Shown here: positions 8,924-17,424 of the stretch, one piece after another | Numbering within the stretch: the first letter of the stretch is position 1 | Layout of the letters: every line of letters starts with the position of its first letter | Source: Fluviicola sp. XM-24bin1 | GTDB lineage: Bacteria; Bacteroidota; Bacteroidia; Flavobacteriales_D; Crocinitomicaceae | Length of the DNA: 64,000 nt | Reading direction: 5' to 3' | Assembly: GCA_003149635.1 (NCBI GenBank) | Contig: QCWI01000011.1 | Location: 80,465-144,464, forward strand | The notes under the pieces: generated by a model | What the model saw: only the letters and a program-made list of their open reading frames with translations | Told to the model about the DNA's origin: nothing | Database searches by the model: none | Program-made: the position numbers and the translations under genes

Positions 8924-10687
8924 ATGAAATTCTGGATATTCTTCGTGTTCATGGCAGTATCGGCGGTTGCAAACGCCCAGCTTGACCTCGTTCCAGATAC
9001 CATCTTGTTCACTCAGCGAACCGGCGGAATTCAAGATACTTTCGACATCGCCAACAATCCTTTACCTTCTTCATTTGACGGCGGTAGAAACCTCTCCAGT
9101 CGTTCGGCTCTATCTGCAGATCAACTCTTTTTAGACATTACGCAATATCGATTGAATGGCTTTACGACGCAGGATCGCATGCGTTATAGTTCTTTGCCAC
9201 ATTTGGGATTTGCCTACTCATTTGGTTCTCAAGGAACGCAGTTCTTGCACTTGCGTTATACTCAGGCATTCAATGGAGGGTTCAAACTCAATCTGGACTA
9301 CCACCGTTACACCGGAGCTGGATTCCTTAGAAATAGCAACTTTACGGGCGATGATGTTCGTATGCGCGTACAGCGGGATGGATTACGCTATTCAATGAAA
9401 TTTGCGGGGAGTTTTCAATCCTATAATGTTTCACATCCGGGAGGTATTAATACAGATACAGCAGCATTGACGGGAAGTATAGGATTGGATTCACTAATCG
9501 GTTTGGGGTTAGAATTTGTTCCTGTTTTGAGAACAGCGAATAGTGAAACACGCATGGCTACCGCAGAGATTCAGAACTTTTTGAATTTCACTTCAGATTC
9601 TTTGAATCATTTCGGATTGGTGACGAAACATCAATTCGCCATTATCAATCGAAAGTTCTTCGAAAGCAACAGCGGTGCGAATATTGAGGGATATTCCATT
9701 GTGAACTACGATTCGACACAAACGCAAGATGTTTGGAATCATCCTTCTTTAGCAAATGGGGCAGGAGTGTATTTCTTAAACAAGACGACCGGATTTTACA
9801 TTGATGGAACCGTGCAACATCGTTATTGGAACAGTTGGGATGTAAGAGATTTGCGCGATACTTCTGAAATCGATTTGAAATCTGAATTGCGTTTCGAATG
9901 GAAAGGAATTTCTTTGAGCAACTCCTTCCGATTCAATATTATCGGTGGATTTAACGGTATAGAGAACAGAACCTCCGCCCAATACGCTTCAAAAAAGTTG
10001 GAGGTGAAGGCGAACGCATTGTTCTCATCATTGCCAGCGGATGCCATTCAACGTTTCTTCTACGGAAACAATTACGGCTACCAATTAAACGCGATAAATC
10101 GTCAGGTTGTGTTAAAGATAGGAGGATCTGCTTCGTATGTTGTTAAGGACAGCTTGTTATCGCTGGAGGGAAAAGCAACTTTATTCTCACTGCCGTCTGT
10201 TTATACCTTTGATGGAACGAACTGGGCATTAAATGATTCTCTTGGAACGGCCAATTCCATTGAATTTGGAGCGCATTTGCAATGGATGGCACTTCACTTT
10301 CGTCCTGCAGTAGTATTAAGCACAGATCGTTATAACTATTTACCGACATTTCAAGGCTACTCACGATTGTACGTAAAAGGAAGATTGTTCAAGGCGAAGA
10401 AACTCGCTGCTGTTGTAGGATTGGATGCTTCCTTCAATAATGGATTTGCATTGCGGAGCTATATCCCGTCCATGGACGCCTTTTATTGGAACAGTTCGCT
10501 GGGAATCAATCCTGGAATGGCGAACCTGCATTTCTTTGCTTCCTTGGGAATTGATCAATTCCGATTCTACGCAAGGTTTGAAAACATCGGATACTTCTGG
10601 AATGATCGAACTATTCGAGAGGCCGTTGGATATTCTATTGCTGGGACTCGAATTCGCGTCGGGATTTCTTGGGATTTCTTTAATTAA
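8924..10687 (+). CDS. Outer-membrane beta-barrel protein, putative porin (Porin_10-like)
   Basis: A 587-residue protein with a clear signal peptide (MKFWIFFVFMAVSAVANA). The mature part alternates polar and aromatic residues as amphipathic beta strands, for example FLHLRYTQAFNGGFKLNLDY and KSELRFEWKGISLSNSFRF, and ends in a strand near the terminal Phe-Phe-Asn. The N-terminal DTILFTQRTGGIQDTFDI and strand pattern resemble the Bacteroidota putative porin family, so passive uptake across the outer membrane is the likely role; substrate unknown. It has its own promoter-like region (TACTTTTA just upstream, one mismatch) and a terminator at 10714. Confidence 0.75.
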   Translation: MKFWIFFVFMAVSAVANAQLDLVPDTILFTQRTGGIQDTFDIANNPLPSSFDGGRNLSSRSALSADQLFLDITQYRLNGFTTQDRMRYSSLPHLGFAYSFGSQGTQFLHLRYTQAFNGGFKLNLDYHRYTGAGFLRNSNFTGDDVRMRVQRDGLRYSMKFAGSFQSYNVSHPGGINTDTAALTGSIGLDSLIGLGLEFVPVLRTANSETRMATAEIQNFLNFTSDSLNHFGLVTKHQFAIINRKFFESNSGANIEGYSIVNYDSTQTQDVWNHPSLANGAGVYFLNKTTGFYIDGTVQHRYWNSWDVRDLRDTSEIDLKSELRFEWKGISLSNSFRFNIIGGFNGIENRTSAQYASKKLEVKANALFSSLPADAIQRFFYGNNYGYQLNAINRQVVLKIGGSASYVVKDSLLSLEGKATLFSLPSVYTFDGTNWALNDSLGTANSIEFGAHLQWMALHFRPAVVLSTDRYNYLPTFQGYSRLYVKGRLFKAKKLAAVVGLDASFNNGFALRSYIPSMDAFYWNSSLGINPGMANLHFFASLGIDQFRFYARFENIGYFWNDRTIREAVGYSIAGTRIRVGISWDFFN

Positions 10688-10713
10688 TTACTCTAAACAA
10701 ACGTGTCCTTCGA

Positions 10714-10733
10714 GTGCCTCAGGGCACATTTTT
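10714..10733 (+). terminator. Intrinsic terminator after the porin gene
   Basis: GTGCC-TCAG-GGCAC forms a 5-bp stem with a four-base loop followed by ATTTTT, 27 bases past the stop. Confidence 0.65.
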
Positions 10734-10749
10734 CGTTGGTTGAGGCTCT

Positions 10750-10766
10750 TGCCGTGCCTGACGGCA
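10750..10766. repeat. Short palindrome TGCCGT-GCCTG-ACGGCA
   Basis: A 6-bp stem with a five-base loop in the gap after the porin. It resembles REP-like palindromes (TGCCTGACGGCAGACAGG) that I associate with Flavobacteriia intergenic regions. It occurs once here, so repetition cannot be shown within this window. Confidence 0.3.
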
Positions 10767-10793
10767 GACAGGAAAACAATTTGATATAGGTAC

Positions 10794-10857
10794 AAAAAAA
10801 GAGAGAGTGACTTCGTGAGTCACTCTCTATACCTAACCTACCTTTTACAACTAAACC
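10794..10857 (-). ncRNA. Candidate small RNA ending in a perfect terminator hairpin
   Basis: In the 358-base gap between the porin and fabG, the minus strand holds a self-contained unit. A TACATTTG promoter element (10862-10869) is followed by a purine-rich leader of about 30 bases (GGTTAGGTTTAGTTGTAAAA and on). Then comes a perfect 11-bp stem (AGAGAGTGACT/AGTCACTCTCT, 10802-10828, loop of five) and a TCTTTTTTT tail at 10794-10801. No protein-coding gene on this strand reads into it, so the terminator needs its own transcript of about 60 bases. Target and function unknown. It could instead be a remnant terminator of a lost gene. Confidence 0.5.
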
Positions 10858-10861
10858 TAAC

Positions 10862-10869
10862 CAAATGTA
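10862..10869 (-). promoter_or_regulatory. TAnnTTTG element of the candidate small RNA
   Basis: The minus strand reads TACATTTG, five bases before the inferred transcript start. No good -33 TTG at 17-23 bases was seen. Confidence 0.45.
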
Positions 10870-10995
10870 AAAATCTCTTTGAATAAACGGTAATAAATAG
10901 TCGGTATATGAATATTCAACGCGAACCAATGAACGTTTCGACGAATTATTAATGTGAATCGATCAATTTCAGGTATTTACGTGTTAACGCGGGTA

Positions 10996-11029
10996 TTGGA
11001 CTGATCGATCAATAGAATACTTATATTTG
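10996..11029 (+). promoter_or_regulatory. Promoter of fabG (TTG-N23-TATATTTG)
   Basis: TTG at 10996-10998 and TATATTTG at 11022-11029. The spacing is at the upper end of the accepted range. The fabG ATG lies 17 bases after the element. Confidence 0.6.
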
Positions 11030-11045
11030 CCAAAATTTGAAATTC

Positions 11046-11792
11046 ATGAAATTACTAGACGGCAAAGTTGTTTTAATTACAGGAGCTTCTCGTGGAATCG
11101 GGAAATCTATCGCTGAAGAATGTGTAAATCAAGGTGCAACGGTTGCATTCACGTATTTATCGTCTGAAGAAAAAGCGAAAGCATTGGAAGCGGAATTGTC
11201 TGCAAACGGAGGAACTGTGAAAGGATTTAAATCCGACGCGTCTCAATTTGATCAAGCTCAAGAATTGGTAGATCAGGTAATTGAAGCTTTCGGAACAGTT
11301 GATGTTTTGATTAACAATGCCGGAATTACACGTGACACTTTGTTAATGCGTATGACAGAGCAACAGTGGGATGACGTGATAAATACGAACTTGAAGTCTG
11401 CCTTCAACTTGACGAAAGCGGTTCAACGTCCGATGTTGAAAGCCCGTAAAGGATCAATTATCAACATGTCATCTGTAGTAGGAGTGAGCGGTAATGCTGG
11501 ACAAGCGAATTACGCGGCTTCAAAAGCAGGAATGATTGGATTTACAAAGTCAGTAGCTCAAGAGCTTGGATCTCGTAACATTCGTTGCAATGCGATCGCT
11601 CCAGGATTCATCGAAACAGAAATGACTGCTGAATTGGACGAGAAAGTTGTTGCTGAATGGCGTGCATCAATTCCTTTGAAGCGTGGAGGTCAGCCGAAAG
11701 ATGTTGCTGATTTGGCGGTATTCCTAGGATCTGACATGTCTGCATACATTACTGGACAAACAATTAACGTTTGTGGAGGAATGCTGATGTAA
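11046..11792 (+). CDS. fabG: 3-oxoacyl-[acyl-carrier-protein] reductase
   Basis: NADPH-dependent short-chain dehydrogenase that reduces beta-ketoacyl-ACP in fatty-acid elongation. The 248 residues carry the cofactor loop TGASRGIGKS near the N-terminus, the NNAG motif, and the Ser-Tyr-Lys triad in NMSSVVGVSGNAGQANYAAS followed by K. The C-terminal IAPGFIETEMT and GQTINVCGGM segments are typical of FabG. An open frame extends three codons upstream to a TTG, but the ATG at 11046 gives the normal MKLLDGKVVLITGAS start. It is a single gene with its own promoter and terminator. Other SDR activities cannot be ruled out by sequence alone, but the fit to FabG is close. Confidence 0.93.
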   Translation: MKLLDGKVVLITGASRGIGKSIAEECVNQGATVAFTYLSSEEKAKALEAELSANGGTVKGFKSDASQFDQAQELVDQVIEAFGTVDVLINNAGITRDTLLMRMTEQQWDDVINTNLKSAFNLTKAVQRPMLKARKGSIINMSSVVGVSGNAGQANYAASKAGMIGFTKSVAQELGSRNIRCNAIAPGFIETEMTAELDEKVVAEWRASIPLKRGGQPKDVADLAVFLGSDMSAYITGQTINVCGGMLM

Positions 11793-11816
11793 GAAATTAC
11801 AAGAAATAAATATTTA

Positions 11817-11871
11817 GCCGGGTATATCGGTCATTTCGACTTCGCTCAATGATCTCTTACCCGGTTTTTTT
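11817..11871 (+). terminator. Intrinsic terminator after fabG
   Basis: CCGGGTA at 11818-11824 pairs with TACCCGG at 11858-11864, followed by seven T. The loop contains an inner TCATT/AATGA pairing around TTCGACTTCGCTC. Confidence 0.8.
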
Positions 11872-11890
11872 GTGCCCTAAACTTTAGAAT

Positions 11891-14800
11891 TTACTTCGCC
11901 GTTCCTACACGATTCCCTGAAACCCGCTTCATGAAACGAACGGATGCAACTAGCAAGTGCCTAATAATGTCGAAATATAGAGCAATGTAGGTGAGGATGG
12001 AAATGATCCAGATAAAGACCAAGTTGATGTTAAAGGTGCTGTATTTTCTTCCAAACAAGTATTTGTGTGGGGCATAGAAATGCGTCTGAAAGAAAGGCGT
12101 ACCGATTGGATCTTGATAAATCGGGTCATCGTTCTGATACAAGCGGCCTTCGTGCACAATTACCTTTTCAGATTCCAAACGATTGGTAACCAATTTCTGT
12201 AAGGCTTCGTTCGTATATTTCTTCTTAAGCGCGATATAATTCTTCTCACCAATCTTGTGGATATAATTATTGATGTTTCGCGTATTCTTATTGACTTTCT
12301 CGTTGAAGTTGTTCTTCAGATAGTCCAAGAATTTGTTGATATTTTTGAAATCTTCATCCTTGGTCATTTCCTTGGATTTCAAGTCGCTAATACACGATTC
12401 ACACGATAAATTACTCCAGTAAGCATCTTCACGTTCAATTTCGTTAATCAAAATAGTACGCGCATCCTGAAGTTCTTTCTTGGTGTGCTCGTCTGGTGTT
12501 TGAAGCGTCTGAATTCTAGACTTAATCTCAGGAAGCCAATAATCTTTCTTCCATTTCGCCTGACTTTTCTCCAGTTCAAACGTGAAGGTCTTTTCAGACA
12601 ATGAATTGTCCACGCTTTGCTCAACGGCTAAGCCCTCGTATGCCCAACGTGAAATCATCATGTTTCCAACCCAAGGAACTTTGTTCGCTTCAGAAAGAGA
12701 TGGGTGGAGCTTATCAAACTTCACGATTACTCCACTGAACAACAGTTGGGGTATGATCAAAAGAGGAACGATGATATAAATCACCTTGGCAGAATTGAAA
12801 GCACTTGAAATGTTCAATCCTAGCAAATTAGAGGCGCAGGCGGTAGAGAAGAGGACAACCCAATATTCCAGCCAATTCTCACTGATCCCGAGAATTAAAT
12901 TTCCAATCAGAAGGAATAAACCTGTTTGAATAGCAGATATCGTAAACATGATCAATACCTTGGAGAACAGATAACTACTCCGTGAAATATTCAGAAAAGA
13001 TTCCCTAGATAAGATCTCCTTGTCTTTATTGATTTCCTCCGCAGCGACTGTCAATCCTAAGAAAATGGAGACAATTACAGCGATAAAAATGTACTGCGGA
13101 ATATTCTCGTTACCGTAAAAGGAATAGCCTCCCGCTTCTCCAGAATCAAAATATTTGATGAAAAAGCTCAATACCAAAGCTAGAATAGGCGCAACCAATG
13201 AGTTTACCAGAATGTACTGCAAATTCGAGGCTTTGCTCAATACATCTCTCCGCACGTATGTGGTGAACTGGCGCCATTTCCCTGGTAATTGAGAAATACG
13301 CACTGCACTAGACTCCACGTCTTTCTTTTTGTACTTTTCACGCTGTTCCAAATACAATTCGTGCCAATCCTCAGCGGATCGCTTCCTGGACTGCGTTTCA
13401 TTTCCGAATTCATCAACGATTCTAGCGTCGATCAAGTCGAAAATTTGTTCCGGATTCACGTTACCGCAAAGGCTGCATTCTCTCTCGTGGGCATTTCCTC
13501 GGAACGAATACGTTTTGAAGTGAACAATGGCATTCAGCGGGTTTCCGTCGTAAATTGGATAACCTCCTTTGTCCATGATCAGCAAGCGATCGAACAATTT
13601 GAAGATATTCGACGATGGTTGGTGAATGACTACGAAAACCAATTTTCCGTTCAAAGACAATTCTTTGAGAAGATCCATAATGTTTTCAGAATCTCTACTG
13701 GAGAGACCTGAAGTCGGTTCATCTACGAATAGGATAGAGGGCTCTCGGATCAGTTCTAAGGCGATATTCAATCGTTTTCGTTGTCCGCCTGAGATTACCT
13801 TATCCAATTTCGATCCTACTTTCAAATAACGAATCTCGTAGAGTCCCAACATTTTTAAAGTAGACGCGACTTTCTTTGTCAATTCTGAATCGCTGAATCC
13901 CTTCATGCACAATCGGGCAGAGAAGAAGAGGTTTTCAAATACGGACAATTCTTCCACCAATAAGTCGCTTTGACTCACGTGACCAATCACACCTTCTAAA
14001 GATTTTCGGTCCTCGTGCAGGTCAATTCCATTGATTTTCAGGTTTCCATGCGTTGGTTTGATCTTTCCGTTCATGATGTTCATGAGCGTCGTCTTACCGG
14101 TACCGGAACCTCCCATGATTCCAACCAAGTTACCGCTGGAAGTGGTCAATGAGAGTTCTTTTAAAGCAATGTTATCCGCTTTAAATGAATGACTTACCTT
14201 GTTGACTTCGAAGTTCAGCGTTTCTCTGTTCTCTTGATCAAGAACTCGCGAAATAATATCGCTGTAGAAAATCTGCTGGCTCTTCGTGGTACGAATGGTA
14301 GATCCAATATTGAAGACATGCGTCTTGTCAGTATCGGAAATCTGTCCATTGATAAAAAGCTCGTGCTTTCCGAAATAGCGGAAGAAGATCGTTTTTACGC
14401 TTTCAATATAGATGGCGTGAATAAACCCGTCTAATCCATCAACCTCGGCAAATTTCGCACTTTTAAACTCCTGCGTGTTGTTCGCACAGTAATAAACATG
14501 ATTCTTCTCATCTACGATATCATCGGATGTTGCCTGAATGAAATGATGAATCTGCTGAAATTCTTCACTTTTGATATTAAAGGAATCCGCCACTGTCTGG
14601 ATGAATTCCATTTCCTTTTCCGTAAGGACGTTATCAGAGTGTATGAACTCAAAGATTCGAAGGAGTACAATGAATTTCTGTCGTTGCGTGAGCTCCTTAT
14701 TGATTTGCTCACAGATGCGTAAGACTTTCACTGAGTGAAGAGCAGTACGCTTTTTATCACCTGATTTGTTGTACACTTTTCCACGGGTGGAATTCAAGAA

Positions 14801-14989
14801 ATCCTCGAAGATATTGAGGTATTTTTTCACGTCAGAGGAGCTCAACTCCGACTGCAAGAAGCTTTCGATAACTTTCTCTCCTTCAGTACTTTGAAGGAAT
14901 GTTCCGCCTTGGTCTTGATGCGATACTTCATCTACCTTCGCTACAATGGCGAAGAGTTGCATTAAAGCACGAAGTATTCTTTCGCTCAT
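11891..14989 (-). CDS. ABCG-type half-transporter with N-terminal TerB-like domain
   Basis: A 1032-residue inner-membrane protein. Residues 1-155 form a helical TerB-like domain (MSERILRALMQLFAIVAKVD; later LLRIFEFIHSDNVLTEKEME). The nucleotide-binding domain (about 258-480) has Walker A GGSGTGKT (293-300), signature ISGGQRKR (398-405), Walker B ILFVDEP (418-424) and the H-loop VIHQPSS, in the ABCG (white-type) order with the ATPase before the membrane part. A cytosolic CSLC pair lies at 504-507. The ABC2-type membrane domain spans about 590-760, then a large hydrophilic stretch (about 790-975) precedes a last helix near 985-1010. Substrate unknown. It is the last gene of a leftward operon behind a lipoprotein and a small exported protein. 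Confidence 0.88.
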   Translation of the reverse strand: MSERILRALMQLFAIVAKVDEVSHQDQGGTFLQSTEGEKVIESFLQSELSSSDVKKYLNIFEDFLNSTRGKVYNKSGDKKRTALHSVKVLRICEQINKELTQRQKFIVLLRIFEFIHSDNVLTEKEMEFIQTVADSFNIKSEEFQQIHHFIQATSDDIVDEKNHVYYCANNTQEFKSAKFAEVDGLDGFIHAIYIESVKTIFFRYFGKHELFINGQISDTDKTHVFNIGSTIRTTKSQQIFYSDIISRVLDQENRETLNFEVNKVSHSFKADNIALKELSLTTSSGNLVGIMGGSGTGKTTLMNIMNGKIKPTHGNLKINGIDLHEDRKSLEGVIGHVSQSDLLVEELSVFENLFFSARLCMKGFSDSELTKKVASTLKMLGLYEIRYLKVGSKLDKVISGGQRKRLNIALELIREPSILFVDEPTSGLSSRDSENIMDLLKELSLNGKLVFVVIHQPSSNIFKLFDRLLIMDKGGYPIYDGNPLNAIVHFKTYSFRGNAHERECSLCGNVNPEQIFDLIDARIVDEFGNETQSRKRSAEDWHELYLEQREKYKKKDVESSAVRISQLPGKWRQFTTYVRRDVLSKASNLQYILVNSLVAPILALVLSFFIKYFDSGEAGGYSFYGNENIPQYIFIAVIVSIFLGLTVAAEEINKDKEILSRESFLNISRSSYLFSKVLIMFTISAIQTGLFLLIGNLILGISENWLEYWVVLFSTACASNLLGLNISSAFNSAKVIYIIVPLLIIPQLLFSGVIVKFDKLHPSLSEANKVPWVGNMMISRWAYEGLAVEQSVDNSLSEKTFTFELEKSQAKWKKDYWLPEIKSRIQTLQTPDEHTKKELQDARTILINEIEREDAYWSNLSCESCISDLKSKEMTKDEDFKNINKFLDYLKNNFNEKVNKNTRNINNYIHKIGEKNYIALKKKYTNEALQKLVTNRLESEKVIVHEGRLYQNDDPIYQDPIGTPFFQTHFYAPHKYLFGRKYSTFNINLVFIWIISILTYIALYFDIIRHLLVASVRFMKRVSGNRVGTAK

Positions 14990-15004
14990 GGGCGATAAGG
15001 CTTA

Positions 15005-15427
15005 TTATTTGAATCCAATCAACATGACAACGCAACCTGAAAATTTCAGATCCGGATCCAATTTTGTTTCGATGGTTACAGTAATACTTTCGTCAACTTC
15101 GAAGTCCCAATAAGGAGCATTCTTATAGTTGCTGTTTGTGAAAAGGATGTTTCCAGCAGGATCTTTCAAAGTGAAGATTACGTAGTCTTCATCATCACCA
15201 GCGCTGGCCGCGATACGGTAAGTAGACCCTCCGAATAGAGTTGTTTCGAATTTTGCTACTTCTCCACGATCCAGGAATGCTGTATAAACCTGTCCATCAG
15301 AGATGTATTCCGTTTTTGTGTCTTTCGTAAGCAGTTTCTCGCAATTATCCACGATTCGCTCACAATCTTGCGCAAACGTACTTCCAAGTACTAGTGTTGT
15401 TGCTAAGGCAGTTAGAAATAATTTCAT
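15005..15427 (-). CDS. Small exported beta-rich protein of unknown function
   Basis: A 140-residue protein with a signal peptide (MKLFLTALATTLVLGSTFAQ). The mature part has cysteines near the N-terminus (DCERIVDNCEK) and a late FSGCVV. The rest looks like a beta sandwich, with segments such as YRIAASAGDDEDYVIFTLKD and ESITVTIETKLD. I do not recognise a named family. It sits 6 bases after the lipoprotein gene and 15 bases before the TerB-ABCG transporter gene, so a shared envelope role is likely. Confidence 0.8.
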   Translation of the reverse strand: MKLFLTALATTLVLGSTFAQDCERIVDNCEKLLTKDTKTEYISDGQVYTAFLDRGEVAKFETTLFGGSTYRIAASAGDDEDYVIFTLKDPAGNILFTNSNYKNAPYWDFEVDESITVTIETKLDPDLKFSGCVVMLIGFK

Positions 15428-15433
15428 CGTGTG

Positions 15434-16327
15434 TTATGCTTTAATGATTCCGTTGCGAATTGTTGCGATTTTCTCTGCGATCTCTTTGGCAGTAGCATCG
15501 TCGAATTCGATATTATACGTATGGTTCAATTTCATTGTCTTGCTCTCAGCATCTGTACTAGGAGCTTCGTAGACGTAATCCAAAACGATTTTATCAAAAG
15601 ATGTTTTGAGATCCTTTAGCTGTGCCAAAAGTTCATCGTTTGTGTTATCATCGTTGTATTGCCCTAACAATTCAATAATCGACTCAAGCGATTGTTTCTG
15701 CTGCGCAATTCTTTGTTCGATGTCCTCACTCTCAGCTCTAGAATTCAAGGTTGTTGCATAATACATGGATTCAATCCAACCTCCCGTTAAGATTTTCGCT
15801 GAAACCGCTTTTCTATTGGCGTTCTTCAAGAAGTTGTCTGCATTTTTAAAGGCTTGAGACATCAGCTTGACCATTTTGTCTTCATCTCCTGAGTTGTTTT
15901 CGAAATCAGCAATGAATTTAGCACTGAAGGCTGCATCCAAACCAAGTTCGTTACTCAATGTCTCTATTGTCTTCAAATAGTTCAGAGAAACATTTTTCTG
16001 ACCATACATTGATGCATATCCCAAATCGGTTCCGTAGATCCCAAGGTTCAATGCCTGCTTGTGCTCAGAAGCGTAATTCGAAACAACTGTGCGATCGCTC
16101 AATAAAGACTCATCAAACTTCAGATTCAATTTCTTAATCAAGTATCCAGTTTGAATAGGAGAAGGGATACTGAAAATTTGATCGTCGAAAACAGCTCGGA
16201 AAGAATTTCTTTCATCGAACGTTTCTTCTTCGACTTTTTTCTCCGTTTTAGCCTCCTCGCCACAGGAATTAAATAGGAAAGCCCCAGCAGCAAAGAAAAC
16301 TAGCGGTTTGAGAATGGCCTTTTTCAT
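15434..16327 (-). CDS. Conserved lipoprotein of unknown function
   Basis: First gene of the operon with the exported protein and the TerB-ABCG transporter. From the ATG at 16327 the product is 297 residues and starts MKKAILKPLVFFAAGAFLFN with a lipobox ending in SC-G, so it is a lipoprotein. An earlier in-frame ATG (16351) would put eight extra residues before the signal and is less likely. The mature part is helical and acidic (KLMSQAFKNADNFLKNANRK, AQQKQSLESIIELLGQYNDD). Function unknown. A weak promoter match (TAGCCTTG on the minus strand, one mismatch) lies just upstream. Confidence 0.8.
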   Translation of the reverse strand: MKKAILKPLVFFAAGAFLFNSCGEEAKTEKKVEEETFDERNSFRAVFDDQIFSIPSPIQTGYLIKKLNLKFDESLLSDRTVVSNYASEHKQALNLGIYGTDLGYASMYGQKNVSLNYLKTIETLSNELGLDAAFSAKFIADFENNSGDEDKMVKLMSQAFKNADNFLKNANRKAVSAKILTGGWIESMYYATTLNSRAESEDIEQRIAQQKQSLESIIELLGQYNDDNTNDELLAQLKDLKTSFDKIVLDYVYEAPSTDAESKTMKLNHTYNIEFDDATAKEIAEKIATIRNGIIKA

Positions 16328-16391
16328 AGATTCGTTTTCGAAATAATGCAAGGCTAAAATAGCAAAAATCGCGATATTACAAGTGAATTGG

Positions 16392-16399
16392 TAAATTTG
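16392..16399 (+). promoter_or_regulatory. TAnnTTTG element upstream of hemB
   Basis: TAAATTTG, 17 bases before the hemB ATG. A -33 TTG at the usual distance is not evident. Confidence 0.4.
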
Positions 16400-16416
16400 T
16401 TTCCAAACAATAGAAT

Positions 16417-17379
16417 ATGCATATCCGACCGCGTCGAAACCGTAAAAATAGTGTCATTCGAGATATGATTCAGGAATCCCAATTGGGGGTTCAAAATCTT
16501 ATCTATCCTTTGTTTTTGGAAGATGGGAAAGGAATCAAAACTGAGATCGCATCGCTACCGAATAATTACCGTTGGTCTATTGATCTATTGATCCCTGAAA
16601 TTGAATCGTGCATAGCGCTTGGGATTCGAACGTTTGTATTGTTTCCGGCAGTGAAGGATGAATTAAAGGATACAACGGGATCGTACAGCTACAGCGACGC
16701 GAATTTTTATTTGCATGCGATTCGGAAAATCAAGGAGACTTTCCCTGAAATAGTTTTGATGAGCGATGTGGCTTTGGATCCGTATTCTTCCGACGGACAC
16801 GACGGTGTGGTGAAAGATGGTGTCATCTTGAACGACGAAACTTTACCGATTCTTTCTAAAATGTCCATAGCTCAAGCACAAGCTGGAATTGATATCATTG
16901 GCCCAAGTGATATGATGGACGGTCGTGTTGGAACAATCCGTGAGGACTTGGATGCTGCGGGATACACAGATGTAAGTATCATATCGTACACAGCGAAATA
17001 TGCCAGTGCTTTTTATGGGCCATTCAGAGATGCATTGGATTCAGCGCCGAAATCGGGAGATAAGAAGACCTATCAAATGAATCCGGCTAATAAGCGAGAA
17101 GCTTTAATCGAAGCGCAACTGGATATGGAAGAAGGAGCTGATATGCTCATGGTGAAACCGGCCACGTGTTATTTAGATATCATTCATTTGTTGAAAGAAA
17201 GTTGCGATGTTCCAATTACAGCCTACAACGTTAGTGGTGAATATGCCATGATTCATGCAGCAGCTCAAAAGGGTTGGTTGGATTACGAATCGGCTTTCAT
17301 GGAAATGCTTTTGAGCATTCGCAGGGCCGGTGCTGATGGCATTTTGACCTACTTTGCAAAAGATTTTGCACGTCTATAG
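16417..17379 (+). CDS. hemB: Porphobilinogen synthase (delta-aminolevulinic acid dehydratase)
   Basis: Condenses two molecules of 5-aminolevulinate to porphobilinogen in haem synthesis. The 320 residues include the two active-site lysines, Lys194 in SYTAKYAS and Lys247 in MLMVKPATCYLDI, and the flexible lid region. The metal segment reads DVALDPYSSDGHDG (117-130): Asp and Ala stand where zinc-type enzymes have cysteines, so this is the zinc-independent, magnesium-type class. It is divergent from the lipoprotein operon and is followed 45 bases later by a site-2 protease gene. Confidence 0.96.
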   Translation: MHIRPRRNRKNSVIRDMIQESQLGVQNLIYPLFLEDGKGIKTEIASLPNNYRWSIDLLIPEIESCIALGIRTFVLFPAVKDELKDTTGSYSYSDANFYLHAIRKIKETFPEIVLMSDVALDPYSSDGHDGVVKDGVILNDETLPILSKMSIAQAQAGIDIIGPSDMMDGRVGTIREDLDAAGYTDVSIISYTAKYASAFYGPFRDALDSAPKSGDKKTYQMNPANKREALIEAQLDMEEGADMLMVKPATCYLDIIHLLKESCDVPITAYNVSGEYAMIHAAAQKGWLDYESAFMEMLLSIRRAGADGILTYFAKDFARL

Positions 17380-17424
17380 CAATAAATCTTTCGGTTTCAA
17401 CATTTTCTAGATACATTTATATGT

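Noticed and set aside
10750..10766. Confirmed REP element
   Set aside because: Only one copy in the window; kept as a low-confidence palindrome.
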